Assembly: GCA_013122435.1 (NCBI GenBank)
Contig: WYDT01000006.1
Span: 186,001-250,000, forward strand
Reading direction: 5' to 3'
Origin: Chloroflexi bacterium AL-N1
GTDB lineage: Bacteria; Chloroflexota; Chloroflexia; Chloroflexales; Roseiflexaceae
DNA: 64,000 nucleotides
Positions within the stretch are counted from its first letter, which is position 1. Each line of letters opens with the position of its first letter. The notes under the pieces are model-generated. The model ran no database searches and had not been told where the DNA came from. It worked only from the letters and a program-made list of their open reading frames with translations. Shown here one piece after another: positions 1 to 10,075 of the stretch. Both the position numbers and the translations under genes were made by a program.

Positions 1-2
1 TC

Positions 3-3000
3 GAAGCTGCACGGGTACTGAGCTCTTCACTCAAACCACAAGAAGTGCTAGATATGTTGATGGAGGTTGTCGGCCATCAATTAGCAGTCAATACAGTTGC
101 ACTCTGGACAATTAATGACAAAGAGGTTTTACTGCCGGCTGCTATGCTAGGTATCCCTGAAAACGTGGCCAATACCTTAAATGTTCCGGTTGGTTCAGGA
201 TTGACGGGGCAAGTAGCAGCAACCAACCAACCACTGGTCATTGATGATGTAGAAAAGATGGGGAGTTCACTCTATTCCCAATTTAACCGGGATCACAACC
301 TCACGTCATTTATGGGAGTACCAGTTGTATACCAGAACCAAACCATTGGTGTATTGAGTGTAATGACCGTACAACACCGTGAGTTTAGTACTGACGAGAT
401 AAGACTACTCTCCGGTATGGCAGATCAAGCAGCCATTGCTTTAGAAAACGCACGTCTTTTTGAAGAACGTGAACGTCGTATCCGAGAACTGACTGCTCTT
501 AATTATATTAGTGAGCGGATCAATGCCACGCTTGCATTAGATGAACTATTAACAGAGCTACATCAAGGGATAGGAACGTTCCTCGATATATCCAATTCGT
601 TTATTGCATTACACGACACAGCAACACATCGGCTGAGTTTTCCTATTCACTGGAACAGAGGAAGTTCTAAACCTATCAATGGAACAATGCTCGTCAATGA
701 TGTAAGCTGTTTGTCACAACGGGTTGTGATTGAGCGGCGTCCTATATTGTTGCGTACGAATGAGGAAGTAAAAGCGTTATCATCAGGAGAACCAGAGGAA
801 GGTCCACAACAAACTTCATCCTGGCTGAGTGTTCCTATTGTACAAGGTGACGATGTTTTAGGCATCATCAATGTACAAAGTTACCACCCTTTTGCCTTTG
901 ATGAAGAAGATCAACGGTTCCTCATGACTGTGGCGAGCCAGGCAGCTACAGCACTTGCCAATGCACGCCTCTTTGCAGAACGTGAGCGCAGGTTAAGTGA
1001 AGTCAGTGTTATGAGAGATATTAGTAGTGCTATTACCTCTACACTCGATCTCAATGACATGCTGGAACGTCTAGTTGCTGAGCTAGGACGCGTGATTGAT
1101 GTCAGCACGTCGCTCATCGTACTCTATGACAAAGATGAGCAACTCCTCCATTACCCAGTCGTTTATGATTGTGGTATGCCTATGAATACTGCCTCCTTGC
1201 CAATTACCAAAGGAGGTATCAATCGCTGGGTCATCACACAGCGTCAGTCATTGCTACTTCATAGCCACGAAGAAGCAGAACAATATCGGGAACCAATTGA
1301 TACTCGAGAGCGTGTTGGTGTGGGTACACATGTTGAAGAGTCATTCCTGATTGTTCCAATTATATCTGGTGACGAGATGTTGGGAGTCATCAATATTCAA
1401 AGTTATGAAACCAACAAGTTTTCAGAAGATGACTTACGCTTTGTCTCAACGGTTGCTAATCAAGCCGCTATTGCTATTAATAATGCGCGTATCTTCCAGG
1501 AGCGGGGACGTCGTATTGAAGAGCTGGCCACATTTAATGAAATTGGACAACAACTGAGTATTGTATCAGATCTCGATCAGCTTTTTGAGCTTATTTACAG
1601 ACAAACAAGTCGTTTGTTAGATACAACAAATTTTTACATAGCTCTTTATGATGAGCGACGTGATCATTTTACTTACCCACTTTACCACGGGGTCTCTCAA
1701 ATTAGCACAGTCCATGGCAAAAATATTGAAGACAATTTTAACAGATCTATTATTGAGACCCGTACTCCTGTCTTACAAAAGGGAAATGATATTCGAAGAC
1801 TACTGCGATCCAGGGGTATTCGCACCACGAAAAAACTACCAAAATCCTGGCTAGCGGTTCCAATGATTGCCACAGATCACGTCTTGGGTGTTATCGCCAT
1901 TCGTGACTATGAGCGAGAACAAGCATATACCCAAGATGATCTGCGACTGATGTCAACGATTGCATCCTGGGGAGCTATCGCATTTGAAAATGCACGCCTC
2001 TTAGGTGAAACACGCCAAAGCTTCAAGGAAATTGAAGTTCTCTATGCCATGAGTGTCTCGCTATCAAGCACACTGGATTCAACGGAAGTACAACACATTA
2101 TTGCTTCAAGTGCTATTGAGATATTAAGTGGTGAGATATGTGTATTGTTCTTATTTGATGAACAACAAAAGGTATCACAGCACACGGTTCTCGACAATCA
2201 AACCCTTGAAATCAAAATTGAAACACCAAAGCCAGACCATACTCTGGCAAGATTACTGCTGGATACAGATAGACCTGTTGCCTTAAATAATATTAGCCAA
2301 CTCAAGAATCCGTTGACAGATTTGCTCTCGCTAGGAATCCAAAGCGCAATTGGCACACTCATAGGGCCACGAGAAAACCCAATCGGCGCGGCCTGGGTGG
2401 GGTCACGGCAACAACGAGATTGGCAAGAACGTGAACAGTCGCTCATGTTGATCTTTGCCAGCCAATCCGGACAAGCTATGGAAAGTGCACGCCTATTTCA
2501 TGAGGTTCGCACGCTTGCCACAGAACTTGAACAGCGTGTCAAAGATCGTACAGCGGCACTGGCTGAACTAAACGAACAACTTACCGATGAGAAAGAGCGC
2601 TTACAAGCAATACATGCAATCACACTCGAACTTACCGCAAGCTTAGATCTTAATGAAACACTGACCAAAACACTGGCGTTGGCGTCTCGGACCGTGGGCG
2701 TGCAACGTGGCTCCATTATGTTGCTTGATCAAGAGAGTAAGACACTGATCTGTCATGCTGTGCTTGATAAGGAAAATGTGGTGCGCCCTGTCAATACACC
2801 CATAACCTTCGAGCAAGGACCTAGTCTTGCAGATTGGGTAGTAGATAAGAAAAAACCAGTTCGTATTGCGGACGTTTATTATGATGTGCGCTGGTTACAG
2901 GAGAAAGGTCGTGCTGATGAAGTTCGCTCCGTTGTCGCAATTCCCCTCATCGCACGGGAAGAACCACTGGGGGTTTTGTTGTTAACCAGCCCCAAAGTAG

Positions 3001-4247
3001 ACTATTTCACAGAGGTTCAACTGCAACTCCTTTGGACCATAGCTAATGAGAGTGCTATCGCGATCAACAATGCAATTTTGTTCTCATTTATCAGTGAGAT
3101 GGGTGAGAGAAGAGCCACACTGCTCCATCATCAAAGCGAGGAAACCAGTAAAAACCAGGCTATTCTCCAGAGCCTTGGTGAAGGTGTTATCGTTCTTGAT
3201 GAAGACCAACAAATTATCTTGTTCAACCCAGCAGCACAAGAGATGCTCAATATACCTGCGGTCAGCGTTCTTCATCAACCACTACACAATATTAATACAC
3301 TAGGCCATAATCACGAAACGCGACAACGGGCAGCCATTATTCATACAGGATTACAGGAGGGATTAGATGTCTTAAGTAATCAAGATCAAAACATCAACCG
3401 ATCACTAGAATTGCCTTCACCTCCACAAACACTAGAACTCAACTTCGCACCAGTCTTTAGCACAGAACATACGAAGTTTGGCAGTGTAGTAGTCTTGCGT
3501 GATGTCACAAGAGAAATCGAAGCAGATCGAGCAAAGCAGAACTTTGTTTCCAGTGTTTCACATGAACTACGTACCCCACTAACATCAATCAAAGGGTATG
3601 TGGATCTCTTGCTACTGGGAGCAGGTGGTCCCATTGTGGAAGCACAACTTCCGTATCTGAATGTGGTCAAAAATAACACCAAGCGTCTTATGGATCTGAT
3701 TAATGACATTCTTGAAATCGGGCGGATCGATGCAGATAAGATTGAACTTAATCTTGATGAGGTCGATATACCAAACATCGTTCATGATGTCCTACAGACC
3801 ATGCATGCTGAATTAGAGCGTAAATCAATTACTGCTATAATCGATTTACAGGATAACTTACCACTTATTATTGCAGACCCTAGACGACTAACCCAGGTTA
3901 CCATGAATCTGTTTTCAAACGCCGTAAAATATACCTACCCTGAAGGTTCAATAACTGTTCGGGTGGTGCTTAATCCATCTGGCATGATCCAAATGGACGT
4001 TGAAGATAATGGTGTTGGTATTTCAGAGGAAGATCAAAAGCACCTGTTCCGACGCTTCTATCGAGCAGACAATCCGCTACGTGACGAAGCAGGAGGTACG
4101 GGATTAGGTCTGGTTATTGCGAAATCATATATTGAACGTCATGGCGGCGAGATGTGGGTATCAAGTAAATTAGGACAAGGAAGCACTTTTAGCTTCATCG
4201 TTCCTGTCAAACAAGCTGAACAAGTAGAAGAAACACAAGACAGCTAG
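3..4247 (+). CDS. multi-GAF sensor histidine kinase (5' end outside window)
   Basis: A cytosolic-looking sensor histidine kinase that should autophosphorylate on His and pass phosphate to an unidentified response regulator. The frame is open to the window edge, so the gene starts upstream; the GTG at 45 lies inside the first GAF domain and is not a start. Counting from that GTG, six GAF-like modules each end in a coil with an [EN]-N/S-A-R-[LI]-[FL]-like motif near residues 135, 306, 480, 650, 815 and 1010. A PAS segment follows at about 1040-1160. The HisKA box SHELRTPL has its phospho-acceptor His near 1172. The HATPase has its N box (NLFSNAVKYT, about 1288), G1 (DNGVGIS) and G2 (GGTGLGL) intact. 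No transmembrane segment is visible in this part. GAF ligands cannot be predicted. No partner regulator is adjacent; the next gene is a hydrolase-like protein 57 bases downstream. Confidence 0.95.
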   Translation, partial: EAARVLSSSLKPQEVLDMLMEVVGHQLAVNTVALWTINDKEVLLPAAMLGIPENVANTLNVPVGSGLTGQVAATNQPLVIDDVEKMGSSLYSQFNRDHNLTSFMGVPVVYQNQTIGVLSVMTVQHREFSTDEIRLLSGMADQAAIALENARLFEERERRIRELTALNYISERINATLALDELLTELHQGIGTFLDISNSFIALHDTATHRLSFPIHWNRGSSKPINGTMLVNDVSCLSQRVVIERRPILLRTNEEVKALSSGEPEEGPQQTSSWLSVPIVQGDDVLGIINVQSYHPFAFDEEDQRFLMTVASQAATALANARLFAERERRLSEVSVMRDISSAITSTLDLNDMLERLVAELGRVIDVSTSLIVLYDKDEQLLHYPVVYDCGMPMNTASLPITKGGINRWVITQRQSLLLHSHEEAEQYREPIDTRERVGVGTHVEESFLIVPIISGDEMLGVINIQSYETNKFSEDDLRFVSTVANQAAIAINNARIFQERGRRIEELATFNEIGQQLSIVSDLDQLFELIYRQTSRLLDTTNFYIALYDERRDHFTYPLYHGVSQISTVHGKNIEDNFNRSIIETRTPVLQKGNDIRRLLRSRGIRTTKKLPKSWLAVPMIATDHVLGVIAIRDYEREQAYTQDDLRLMSTIASWGAIAFENARLLGETRQSFKEIEVLYAMSVSLSSTLDSTEVQHIIASSAIEILSGEICVLFLFDEQQKVSQHTVLDNQTLEIKIETPKPDHTLARLLLDTDRPVALNNISQLKNPLTDLLSLGIQSAIGTLIGPRENPIGAAWVGSRQQRDWQEREQSLMLIFASQSGQAMESARLFHEVRTLATELEQRVKDRTAALAELNEQLTDEKERLQAIHAITLELTASLDLNETLTKTLALASRTVGVQRGSIMLLDQESKTLICHAVLDKENVVRPVNTPITFEQGPSLADWVVDKKKPVRIADVYYDVRWLQEKGRADEVRSVVAIPLIAREEPLGVLLLTSPKVDYFTEVQLQLLWTIANESAIAINNAILFSFISEMGERRATLLHHQSEETSKNQAILQSLGEGVIVLDEDQQIILFNPAAQEMLNIPAVSVLHQPLHNINTLGHNHETRQRAAIIHTGLQEGLDVLSNQDQNINRSLELPSPPQTLELNFAPVFSTEHTKFGSVVVLRDVTREIEADRAKQNFVSSVSHELRTPLTSIKGYVDLLLLGAGGPIVEAQLPYLNVVKNNTKRLMDLINDILEIGRIDADKIELNLDEVDIPNIVHDVLQTMHAELERKSITAIIDLQDNLPLIIADPRRLTQVTMNLFSNAVKYTYPEGSITVRVVLNPSGMIQMDVEDNGVGISEEDQKHLFRRFYRADNPLRDEAGGTGLGLVIAKSYIERHGGEMWVSSKLGQGSTFSFIVPVKQAEQVEETQDS

Positions 4248-4304
4248 TACAGTACAAATTATCGGTCTATCATATACAATTAGTGATTGCGGCAAATATA
4301 CATT

Positions 4305-5147
4305 GTGAGTGCTCTTCATCTTGACAATCGTTTAGTACACTACGAAGTTGTAGGCAAACGTGGACAGCCAATTATTTTTCTCCATAGTTGGCTGGGGTCC
4401 TGGCGTTACTGGCTACCAACCATGGACCATATTTCAGAACGCTATCGCGCCTACGCACTCGACTTTTGGGGCTTTGGTGAGTCCGACAGAAACGAAAGTG
4501 ACTACTCACTATCAACATACGTCACGATGATTTGTCGTTTTATGGATCATCTTGGGATTACCAAAGTGAATCTTGCAGGCCATGGACTCGGGGGCATGGT
4601 GGCTATTCGAGCAGCTAGCTTGCATCCAGATCGCTTTAACAAAATTATTGTGAGCAATACACCTATTGATGGTGTACAACTGCAAGAGATTGTCCGCCCC
4701 GGCGCGCTTTCTCGTCTTTTTGGGCGATCCAACCCCACAAATATATGGGCACGACTGATACGTCAGTTTGAAATGGATGATCCAGAAATTCATAAAGAGA
4801 TTATCGAAGATACCGAAAGTTTATCTGAAAAACTAGTGCAGCAAGTCATCACAGCTATCCTAGAAACTGATCTTCGCCAAGATTTAGCAAAACTAGAAGC
4901 GCCACTTTTAGGCATTTATGGTGAGCGAGATAGTCTCGTAAGTCATACACACGCTGATTTTTTGCAGGAAGATTACAAACATTTACAACAAAAAATCAAA
5001 ATCCCCAAAGCACATCACTTCCCCTTTCTTGATCACACCAATGTCTTCAATCGTCTCACTATGGACTTTTTGAATAGCTCTTCAGACGACAAAGTGGCGA
5101 TTAAAGAAGAATGGCGACGACGTGTAAGCCAACTCGAATACATTTAA
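4305..5147 (+). CDS. alpha/beta-hydrolase-fold protein with Gly at the nucleophile position
   Basis: An alpha/beta-hydrolase-fold protein of about 280 residues. The oxyanion-side motif HSWLGSW near the N-terminus, a core acid candidate (YGERD) and a C-terminal His region (KAHHFPFLDH) match the family. The nucleophile elbow, normally G-x-S-x-G, reads GHGLGG: codon 4584-4586 is GGA, so the nucleophile (residue 94 from the GTG at 4305) is Gly. The protein may therefore be a non-catalytic binding or sensing relative, or may use other chemistry. The start is uncertain: TTG 4287 and GTG 4305 are in frame and neither has a clear Shine-Dalgarno sequence. It follows the histidine kinase gene closely and may share its transcript. 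Family assignment is firm; function is unknown. Confidence 0.85.
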   Translation: MSALHLDNRLVHYEVVGKRGQPIIFLHSWLGSWRYWLPTMDHISERYRAYALDFWGFGESDRNESDYSLSTYVTMICRFMDHLGITKVNLAGHGLGGMVAIRAASLHPDRFNKIIVSNTPIDGVQLQEIVRPGALSRLFGRSNPTNIWARLIRQFEMDDPEIHKEIIEDTESLSEKLVQQVITAILETDLRQDLAKLEAPLLGIYGERDSLVSHTHADFLQEDYKHLQQKIKIPKAHHFPFLDHTNVFNRLTMDFLNSSSDDKVAIKEEWRRRVSQLEYI

Positions 5148-5181
5148 TCCAGTAAGTCTCAGGATGTCCAGGCTAATCTCA

Positions 5182-6126
5182 CTATCTGCGAAGCCGCGGA
5201 TCGAGCGCATCACGTAATCCATCCCCTAACAAATTAAAGCCCAGGACCGTTACCATAATAGCTAAACCGGGAAACGTGGCATACCACCACTTACCCTGCC
5301 CTATAAAATCGCGTGCATCAGACAGCATAGTCCCCCACTCAGGAGTTGGTCGTTCTGCACCCAATCCTAAAAACCCCAGCGCCGCAATACTAATAATGGC
5401 CGTAGCAATTGACAGGGTCGCCTGAACCATCATAGGGGCAAGGCTATTTGGCAGGACATGTAGAAACAATATCCGATGCGGACGCACCCCAGTCGCTGTT
5501 GCTGCCGTGATGTATTCTTGCTGACGGATTGAGAGCACCGTCGCACGCGCAATACGACCAAAAATGGGAATTTCGACGATACCTACCGCAAGTAAGGTAT
5601 TAAATAGACCTGGCCCACGTACCGATACGATGGCAATTGCCAGCAAAATACTGGGGAATGCCAGCATAATATCCATGATCCATACCGCAATCGTATCAAC
5701 CCATCCACCAACATACCCGGCAATCAAACCTAATAATGAGCCGAAAACAACAGCCATGGACACAGCAAACAGACCAGCCGTGAGCGAAACCCGTGATCCA
5801 TGTAAGACTCGTACAAACACATCACGACCAAGATCATCTGTTCCAAAAGGATGTGCCATAAGACTCAGTTCACGTTGTGCACGATCATCCGTAGACAACA
5901 ACCAGCTTGGTTCCAGCAATCGCACACGGAGGTTTCTATCACGCAGAGCGTCATAGGGCATAAAGACAGGAATAAAAATCGCAACAAGTGCGAGTGAGAG
6001 CGCAATAGCTAAACCAATGCGCCCAGTACTCCCACCAATGAGTCGTTGCAAGGCATCATGCCAGAGACTCCGCTGCGGACGCATAAGTTCAACATCGGGA
6101 CTTTGTTGAGCAGTAGTTGTTGCCAT
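5182..6126 (-). CDS. peptide/nickel-type ABC transporter permease, DppC-like
   Basis: Inner-membrane permease of an oligopeptide/dipeptide/nickel-type ABC importer (DppC/OppC subfamily). Its 314 residues start with a cytoplasmic N-terminal stretch, then a first membrane segment (about 35-55), a periplasmic loop and the BPD_transp_1 domain with about five more helices. The family motif DLGRDVFVR before the second helix is clear, as is the EAA-type cytoplasmic loop (EYITAATATGVRPHRILFLH). It is the last gene of the three-gene minus-strand operon binding protein, DppB-like, DppC-like. No ATPase gene is adjacent, so ATP-binding subunits must be encoded elsewhere. The substrate is not predictable; dipeptides and oligopeptides are most usual for the family. 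Confidence 0.93.
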   Translation of the reverse strand: MATTTAQQSPDVELMRPQRSLWHDALQRLIGGSTGRIGLAIALSLALVAIFIPVFMPYDALRDRNLRVRLLEPSWLLSTDDRAQRELSLMAHPFGTDDLGRDVFVRVLHGSRVSLTAGLFAVSMAVVFGSLLGLIAGYVGGWVDTIAVWIMDIMLAFPSILLAIAIVSVRGPGLFNTLLAVGIVEIPIFGRIARATVLSIRQQEYITAATATGVRPHRILFLHVLPNSLAPMMVQATLSIATAIISIAALGFLGLGAERPTPEWGTMLSDARDFIGQGKWWYATFPGLAIMVTVLGFNLLGDGLRDALDPRLRR

Positions 6127-6169
6127 AATAACTTATTTACCTGAATAGAAAGAACAACTTGCGCTTGTA

Positions 6170-7210
6170 TTAGTAACGAATACGAGGATCGAGTGCTGCA
6201 TACGACATATCAACAAGCAGATTCACAAACACAAATATGCCAGCCACAAACATGATCCCCCCTTGTACAATCGGGTAGTCGCGCGCCAGAATGCCATTGA
6301 GAATCCATGTACCAATACCTGGCCAGGAAAACACCGTTTCGGTTAAGATAGCACCGGAAAGGAGCAAGCCAAGTTGCAAACCGATAACAGTCACAACGGG
6401 CAGTAACGCGTTCTTCAAGGCATGTCGTAAAATCACCACACGATCTCGTAAGCCCTTTGAGCGGGCTGTGCGAACATAATCTTGACCGAGTACTTCGAGC
6501 ATGGCCGAGCGAGTCATACGTGCAATAATTGCCAGTGGAACTGTGGCCAGCGCTACTGATGGTAATATAAGGTGTTGTAATGCGTTGAGCGTAATGTCAG
6601 GGCGACCAAGCAGAAATCCATCAAGTGTATAGAAACCCGTAATCATATCGACATTACGAACGAGATTACCATCAACACGTTGGCTAATTGGTAAAACACG
6701 CAAATTGACGGCGAACAAATATTGTAGCATCAAACCCAGCCAGAAGATAGGCATAGATACACCTACCAACGCGACCGTCATACTAGCTGCGTCGAAGAGT
6801 GACGCACGTCGAATAGCAGCAGCAATACCTGTTGTCACCCCCACAAATGTTGCGATAAACAATGCAGAGAGCGTCAGCTCAACAGTCGCGGGGAAAAATA
6901 CGCGTAGTTCCCCGGCCACACTCGTACGCCGGATGATGGAATTACCCAGATCGCCGCGAAAGAGATTCCCCATAAAGAAGAAGTACTGTGTGTCAAGCAC
7001 ATCTCCTTCACCACTAAAATTAAAAAATAGCGGCTTATTCAGACCTAACTGTTCTCGCAACTGTTGACGTTGCTGGTCTGTCGCACGTTCACCTAAAATA
7101 TACAGAGCTGGATCCCCCGGAATGAGGCGCAGCAGGAGGAAGACCACAAAAGATATCCCGAGTAATACCGGAATAATGCCTAACAATCGCCTGACAATGT
7201 AACGACCCAT
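6170..7210 (-). CDS. peptide/nickel-type ABC transporter permease, DppB-like
   Basis: First permease of the importer, DppB/OppB type, about 346 residues. The N-terminus MGRYIVRRLL followed by a long hydrophobic helix is typical of the family, as are the RLIPGDPA motif after helix one, the EAA loop (GQDYVRTARSKGLRDRVVILRHALKNALLP) and the C-terminal ALDPRIRY. ATG 7210 is preferred to the in-frame TTG at 7222, because MGRYIVRR is the canonical start and a GGGA lies just upstream. The gene lies 60 bases after the binding protein and 43 bases before the DppC-like permease, consistent with one transcript. The two permeases should form the heterodimeric membrane channel. Confidence 0.93.
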   Translation of the reverse strand: MGRYIVRRLLGIIPVLLGISFVVFLLLRLIPGDPALYILGERATDQQRQQLREQLGLNKPLFFNFSGEGDVLDTQYFFFMGNLFRGDLGNSIIRRTSVAGELRVFFPATVELTLSALFIATFVGVTTGIAAAIRRASLFDAASMTVALVGVSMPIFWLGLMLQYLFAVNLRVLPISQRVDGNLVRNVDMITGFYTLDGFLLGRPDITLNALQHLILPSVALATVPLAIIARMTRSAMLEVLGQDYVRTARSKGLRDRVVILRHALKNALLPVVTVIGLQLGLLLSGAILTETVFSWPGIGTWILNGILARDYPIVQGGIMFVAGIFVFVNLLVDMSYAALDPRIRY

Positions 7211-7270
7211 AATATATCCCAAGCGGTATCGAACGCGGTGAAACGCGTCCGATACCCCATAAAAAACAAA

Positions 7271-9097
7271 TTACTTCTCAATAAAGATTGGCGCAAATGG
7301 CTCTCCTCCGGTCGGGCCAGGAACCCAACCCTCGAGAGCAGCGTTTTGTGCATATACTGGTGGCGCGTGCACAATGGGTATACGAGGTAATTCTTGACTA
7401 ATGATCGTTCCTGCCTGTTGGAAGAGTTCAGCCGCTTCATCTTGTGATGTCGCAGCACCAGCCTGATTTAGCAGATCAAATACCTCCTGATTTTCGTAGC
7501 CAGCCTCAGGAACATTACCAGGCCCAAAGTGGGTGAAGAGGAAATTATTGGGATCGCCATAATCACCTGTCCAACCAAGCATCACCAGACCATTCTTCTG
7601 TCCAGCATCCCAGTTATCGAGATATACACCCCAATCTTCAGTCAGCAGTTCCACCTCAATACCAACATCGGCCAGATACGTGGCATAGACTTCGGCAACG
7701 GCCTCTGGGGTAGGATAGTAAGGGCGAGAGACCGGCATGTACCAGAGTTCTACTGGGCCTTCACTACCATCAACCAACGTCATAGTGTTAAAACCATCTG
7801 GATACCCGGCTTCAGCCAGAAGTTCTCGCGCACGGTCCGGATCGTATTCAAAGGTTTCAAGTTCTGTTGAGCGCGCCCAACTCAAAACCTCTGGTAGAAA
7901 GTCATTGGCGATCTCACCAACACCACCATAGAATCCCTCGAGAATTGCCTCTCGATCGATCGCATGTGCAACTGCCTGACGAACAAGAACATCATCAAAC
8001 GGTGGGTTGTTGATATTCATTGATAGATAAGCAATATTGAATGGTTCCAGCGGCGTCAATGCCAGATTCGTGTCGCCTTCAATGGTCGCACGTGCATCTG
8101 GCGCAAGGTTGATGGTAAAGTCTACCGAACCGGCCTGAAGCTCGGCCAGACGCTGCGGTGCCTCACCAATAAAACGAATAACCACACCTGGCATACGTGC
8201 AGCTTCACCCCAGTATTCTTCGTTACGCACCAATGTGACATTCTGCCCAGGACTCCACTCAGAGAAGGCAAATGGGCCGGTACCAATACCACCTACATCT
8301 GGAGTGCCATACGCAACGCCATTTTCGCGAATAGCTTCTGGGCTTGAGATCCCAAAATATGATGCTGCGACATAGTTAGGGAACAGGGGCAATGGTTGTG
8401 TCAGAGTAAAGACGACGGTGCGCTCATCTGTAGCAGCAACCGATTCCCAAATCGTGGTTTCCTCACCGACGTACCCACCAAAGATATCGGCAAAGATCGG
8501 GAAGGTATTGCCCTCTTCGCGAAAGCCAAACTCAAAATCAGGGTTGGCCATGCGCTCAAAGTTAAAGACCACCGCCTCGGCATCGAATGGTGTGCCATCG
8601 TGGAACATAACCCCTTCACGGAGGGTAAAAGTCCACTCTGTAGCATCCTCATTGGACTCCCATGACTCAGCAAGCAAAGGCTCCAGATCCAACGAACCTG
8701 GTGCAAATCCAACCAATGTTTCGAGAATTTGTCGTGTAACGATTAAGGACGTACCAGCCGTTGTATTCATCGAATCAAGCGAATCTGGCTCACCAGAGCC
8801 ACCAAAAACGAGAAATGCATCGGGGTCTCCAGATGCTGCGCCATCAGCAGGCTCTTCTTCGGCGGCTGGTTCTTCGGCAGCCCCTTCTTCAGTGGCTGGT
8901 TCTTCGGCAGCCCCTTCTTCAGTGGCCGATTCTTCGGCGACTGGTTCTTCGGCAGCCCCTTCTTCAGCGGTTGGTTCTTCAGCAGCTGGTTCTTCGGCAG
9001 GTGTAGCACCACCGCAAGCGGCTATAATGGGAATGATCAAAATAAATAAAAGAAGTAGTGCGACCATAGGATGTCGCTTGTGTGTTGCAAATCGCAT
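7271..9097 (-). CDS. extracellular solute-binding lipoprotein of the peptide ABC importer (SBP_bac_5)
   Basis: Substrate-binding lipoprotein, family 5 (DppA/OppA). A basic N-terminus and hydrophobic helix run into the lipobox IIAACGG, so it should be lipid-anchored outside the membrane. A 50-residue linker of repeated A/E-rich pentads (EEPA, EEGA, EEPT) then precedes the SBP_bac_5 fold. Family motifs include the segment around WTFTLREGVMFHDGTPFDAE and the hinge pattern VRQAVAHAIDREAI. ATG 9097 is preferred to ATG 9112, because 9112 lies within the sequence that supplies a GGAG ribosome-binding site nine bases before 9097. It is first in the operon with both permeases. The linker is encoded by an imperfect DNA repeat at about 8855-9003. 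Confidence 0.93.
   Translation of the reverse strand: MRFATHKRHPMVALLLLFILIIPIIAACGGATPAEEPAAEEPTAEEGAAEEPVAEESATEEGAAEEPATEEGAAEEPAAEEEPADGAASGDPDAFLVFGGSGEPDSLDSMNTTAGTSLIVTRQILETLVGFAPGSLDLEPLLAESWESNEDATEWTFTLREGVMFHDGTPFDAEAVVFNFERMANPDFEFGFREEGNTFPIFADIFGGYVGEETTIWESVAATDERTVVFTLTQPLPLFPNYVAASYFGISSPEAIRENGVAYGTPDVGGIGTGPFAFSEWSPGQNVTLVRNEEYWGEAARMPGVVIRFIGEAPQRLAELQAGSVDFTINLAPDARATIEGDTNLALTPLEPFNIAYLSMNINNPPFDDVLVRQAVAHAIDREAILEGFYGGVGEIANDFLPEVLSWARSTELETFEYDPDRARELLAEAGYPDGFNTMTLVDGSEGPVELWYMPVSRPYYPTPEAVAEVYATYLADVGIEVELLTEDWGVYLDNWDAGQKNGLVMLGWTGDYGDPNNFLFTHFGPGNVPEAGYENQEVFDLLNQAGAATSQDEAAELFQQAGTIISQELPRIPIVHAPPVYAQNAALEGWVPGPTGGEPFAPIFIEK
8855..9003 (-). repeat. imperfect tandem repeat encoding the Ala/Glu-rich linker
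   Basis: A roughly 30-base imperfect unit (for example ttcttcggcagccccttctt on the plus strand) recurs several times. It encodes alternating EEPA/EEGA/EESA pentads between the lipobox and the folded domain of the binding protein. It looks like slippage-driven expansion of a flexible acidic spacer. Confidence 0.8.
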
Positions 9098-9452
9098 AGG
9101 ACTTGTCTCCATTTTGCATGTGAGGAATCTGTAAAAGTCATCAAAAGTGAAAAGCTATCCCGTTGTGATGAAGTGCCTCCTTTCGTCAAACAACTAAATA
9201 CTGGCTTTGTCCACCAGATGGTACTCATAGGTAACCTCAGGACATACTTAACAACATTGCCTGAGGATGAAGAGAAATTCAATCCAATGAATCTCTTAAT
9301 ATATATGTACCCGGCATCACTGCACGAGTCAGCATTTCAATCACAGAAGATTATGTACAATTTAGGAGATGATTAAGCGGTGCAAATTATAACAGAAAGA
9401 CTACATAGAGTAAAGCACATCAATGTCCAGACCTTCTACATTATAATATAGC
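9098..9452. other. intergenic region upstream of the importer operon
   Basis: No gene is visible in this 355-base gap between two minus-strand transcription units. It should hold the importer promoter. TATAAT-like hexamers read on the minus strand (plus-strand attata near 9387 and 9441), but neither has a good -35 partner. No RNA gene or strong terminator was recognised. Confidence 0.4.
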
Positions 9453-10052
9453 TTATCTGACAGAATAATTTGTGCGTATCGTCTGAATAGCATATTGTGC
9501 TGCGACAGCCACCGATGCCCCCCAGGATGTCACACCACTGTCCTCGCGAACAAGTCGTTCAAGTTGTGAGATGGCGCGGCCTGCATGCAAGCGAGCCAAA
9601 GCTCCACACACGGTGTATCGCACATCGGGTATTGGATGTTGTAAAGCCGTTAGAAGTGGTTGTAACGCATGCATATCACCAATTTTACCGAGTGCTGCTG
9701 CTGCTCGTTGTGCAATACGTGGATCCGCATCGGTAAGTGCACGGGTAAGATGATCAAGTGCGGCACTATCGCCAATCACCCCAAGCACCCGTACAGCTTC
9801 ACTACGTAACACCGAGTCGGCATCATCGATCACTGCGAGCAACTCTGGTAACGCTGGGTGTCCAATCACGCCAAGCGCCCATGCCACCCGCATACGAACA
9901 TCCTGATCACTATGGCCAAGTAAGCGAACCAGTGGCTGAACGGCTGACTCACCCAGCATGCCAAGCGTATATGCCGCATGTGCACGAGTTAACATATCTA
10001 AATCTTGCACTTCTGCAATCAGGTCAGTAATATTCTGATCGACAGGCATCAT
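9453..10052 (-). CDS. HEAT-repeat (PBS-lyase-like repeat) protein
   Basis: A 199-residue protein made almost entirely of about six HEAT/PBS-lyase-type helical repeats of roughly 31 residues. Recurring elements are AAYTLGMLGESAVQPL, AWALGVIGHPALPEL, AVRVLGVIGDSAALDHL and AAALGKIGDMHALQPL. Such solenoids usually act as protein-binding scaffolds; some relatives are linked to phycobilin lyases, but nothing here suggests enzymatic activity. It has no signal peptide or membrane segment. It is the last gene after fabF, rnc and the RmlD-like reductase, 23 bases from its neighbour, so probably co-transcribed. The partner is unknown. Confidence 0.9.
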   Translation of the reverse strand: MMPVDQNITDLIAEVQDLDMLTRAHAAYTLGMLGESAVQPLVRLLGHSDQDVRMRVAWALGVIGHPALPELLAVIDDADSVLRSEAVRVLGVIGDSAALDHLTRALTDADPRIAQRAAAALGKIGDMHALQPLLTALQHPIPDVRYTVCGALARLHAGRAISQLERLVREDSGVTSWGASVAVAAQYAIQTIRTNYSVR

Positions 10053-10075
10053 AGCACTTCTTGTGGTATTTCCGA

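Noticed and set aside
8418..9134. Long plus-strand open frame of 238 codons opposite the binding lipoprotein
   Set aside because: It is the antisense shadow of the Ala/Glu-rich linker and the SBP_bac_5 domain; Ser/Ala-rich composition follows from the repeat.
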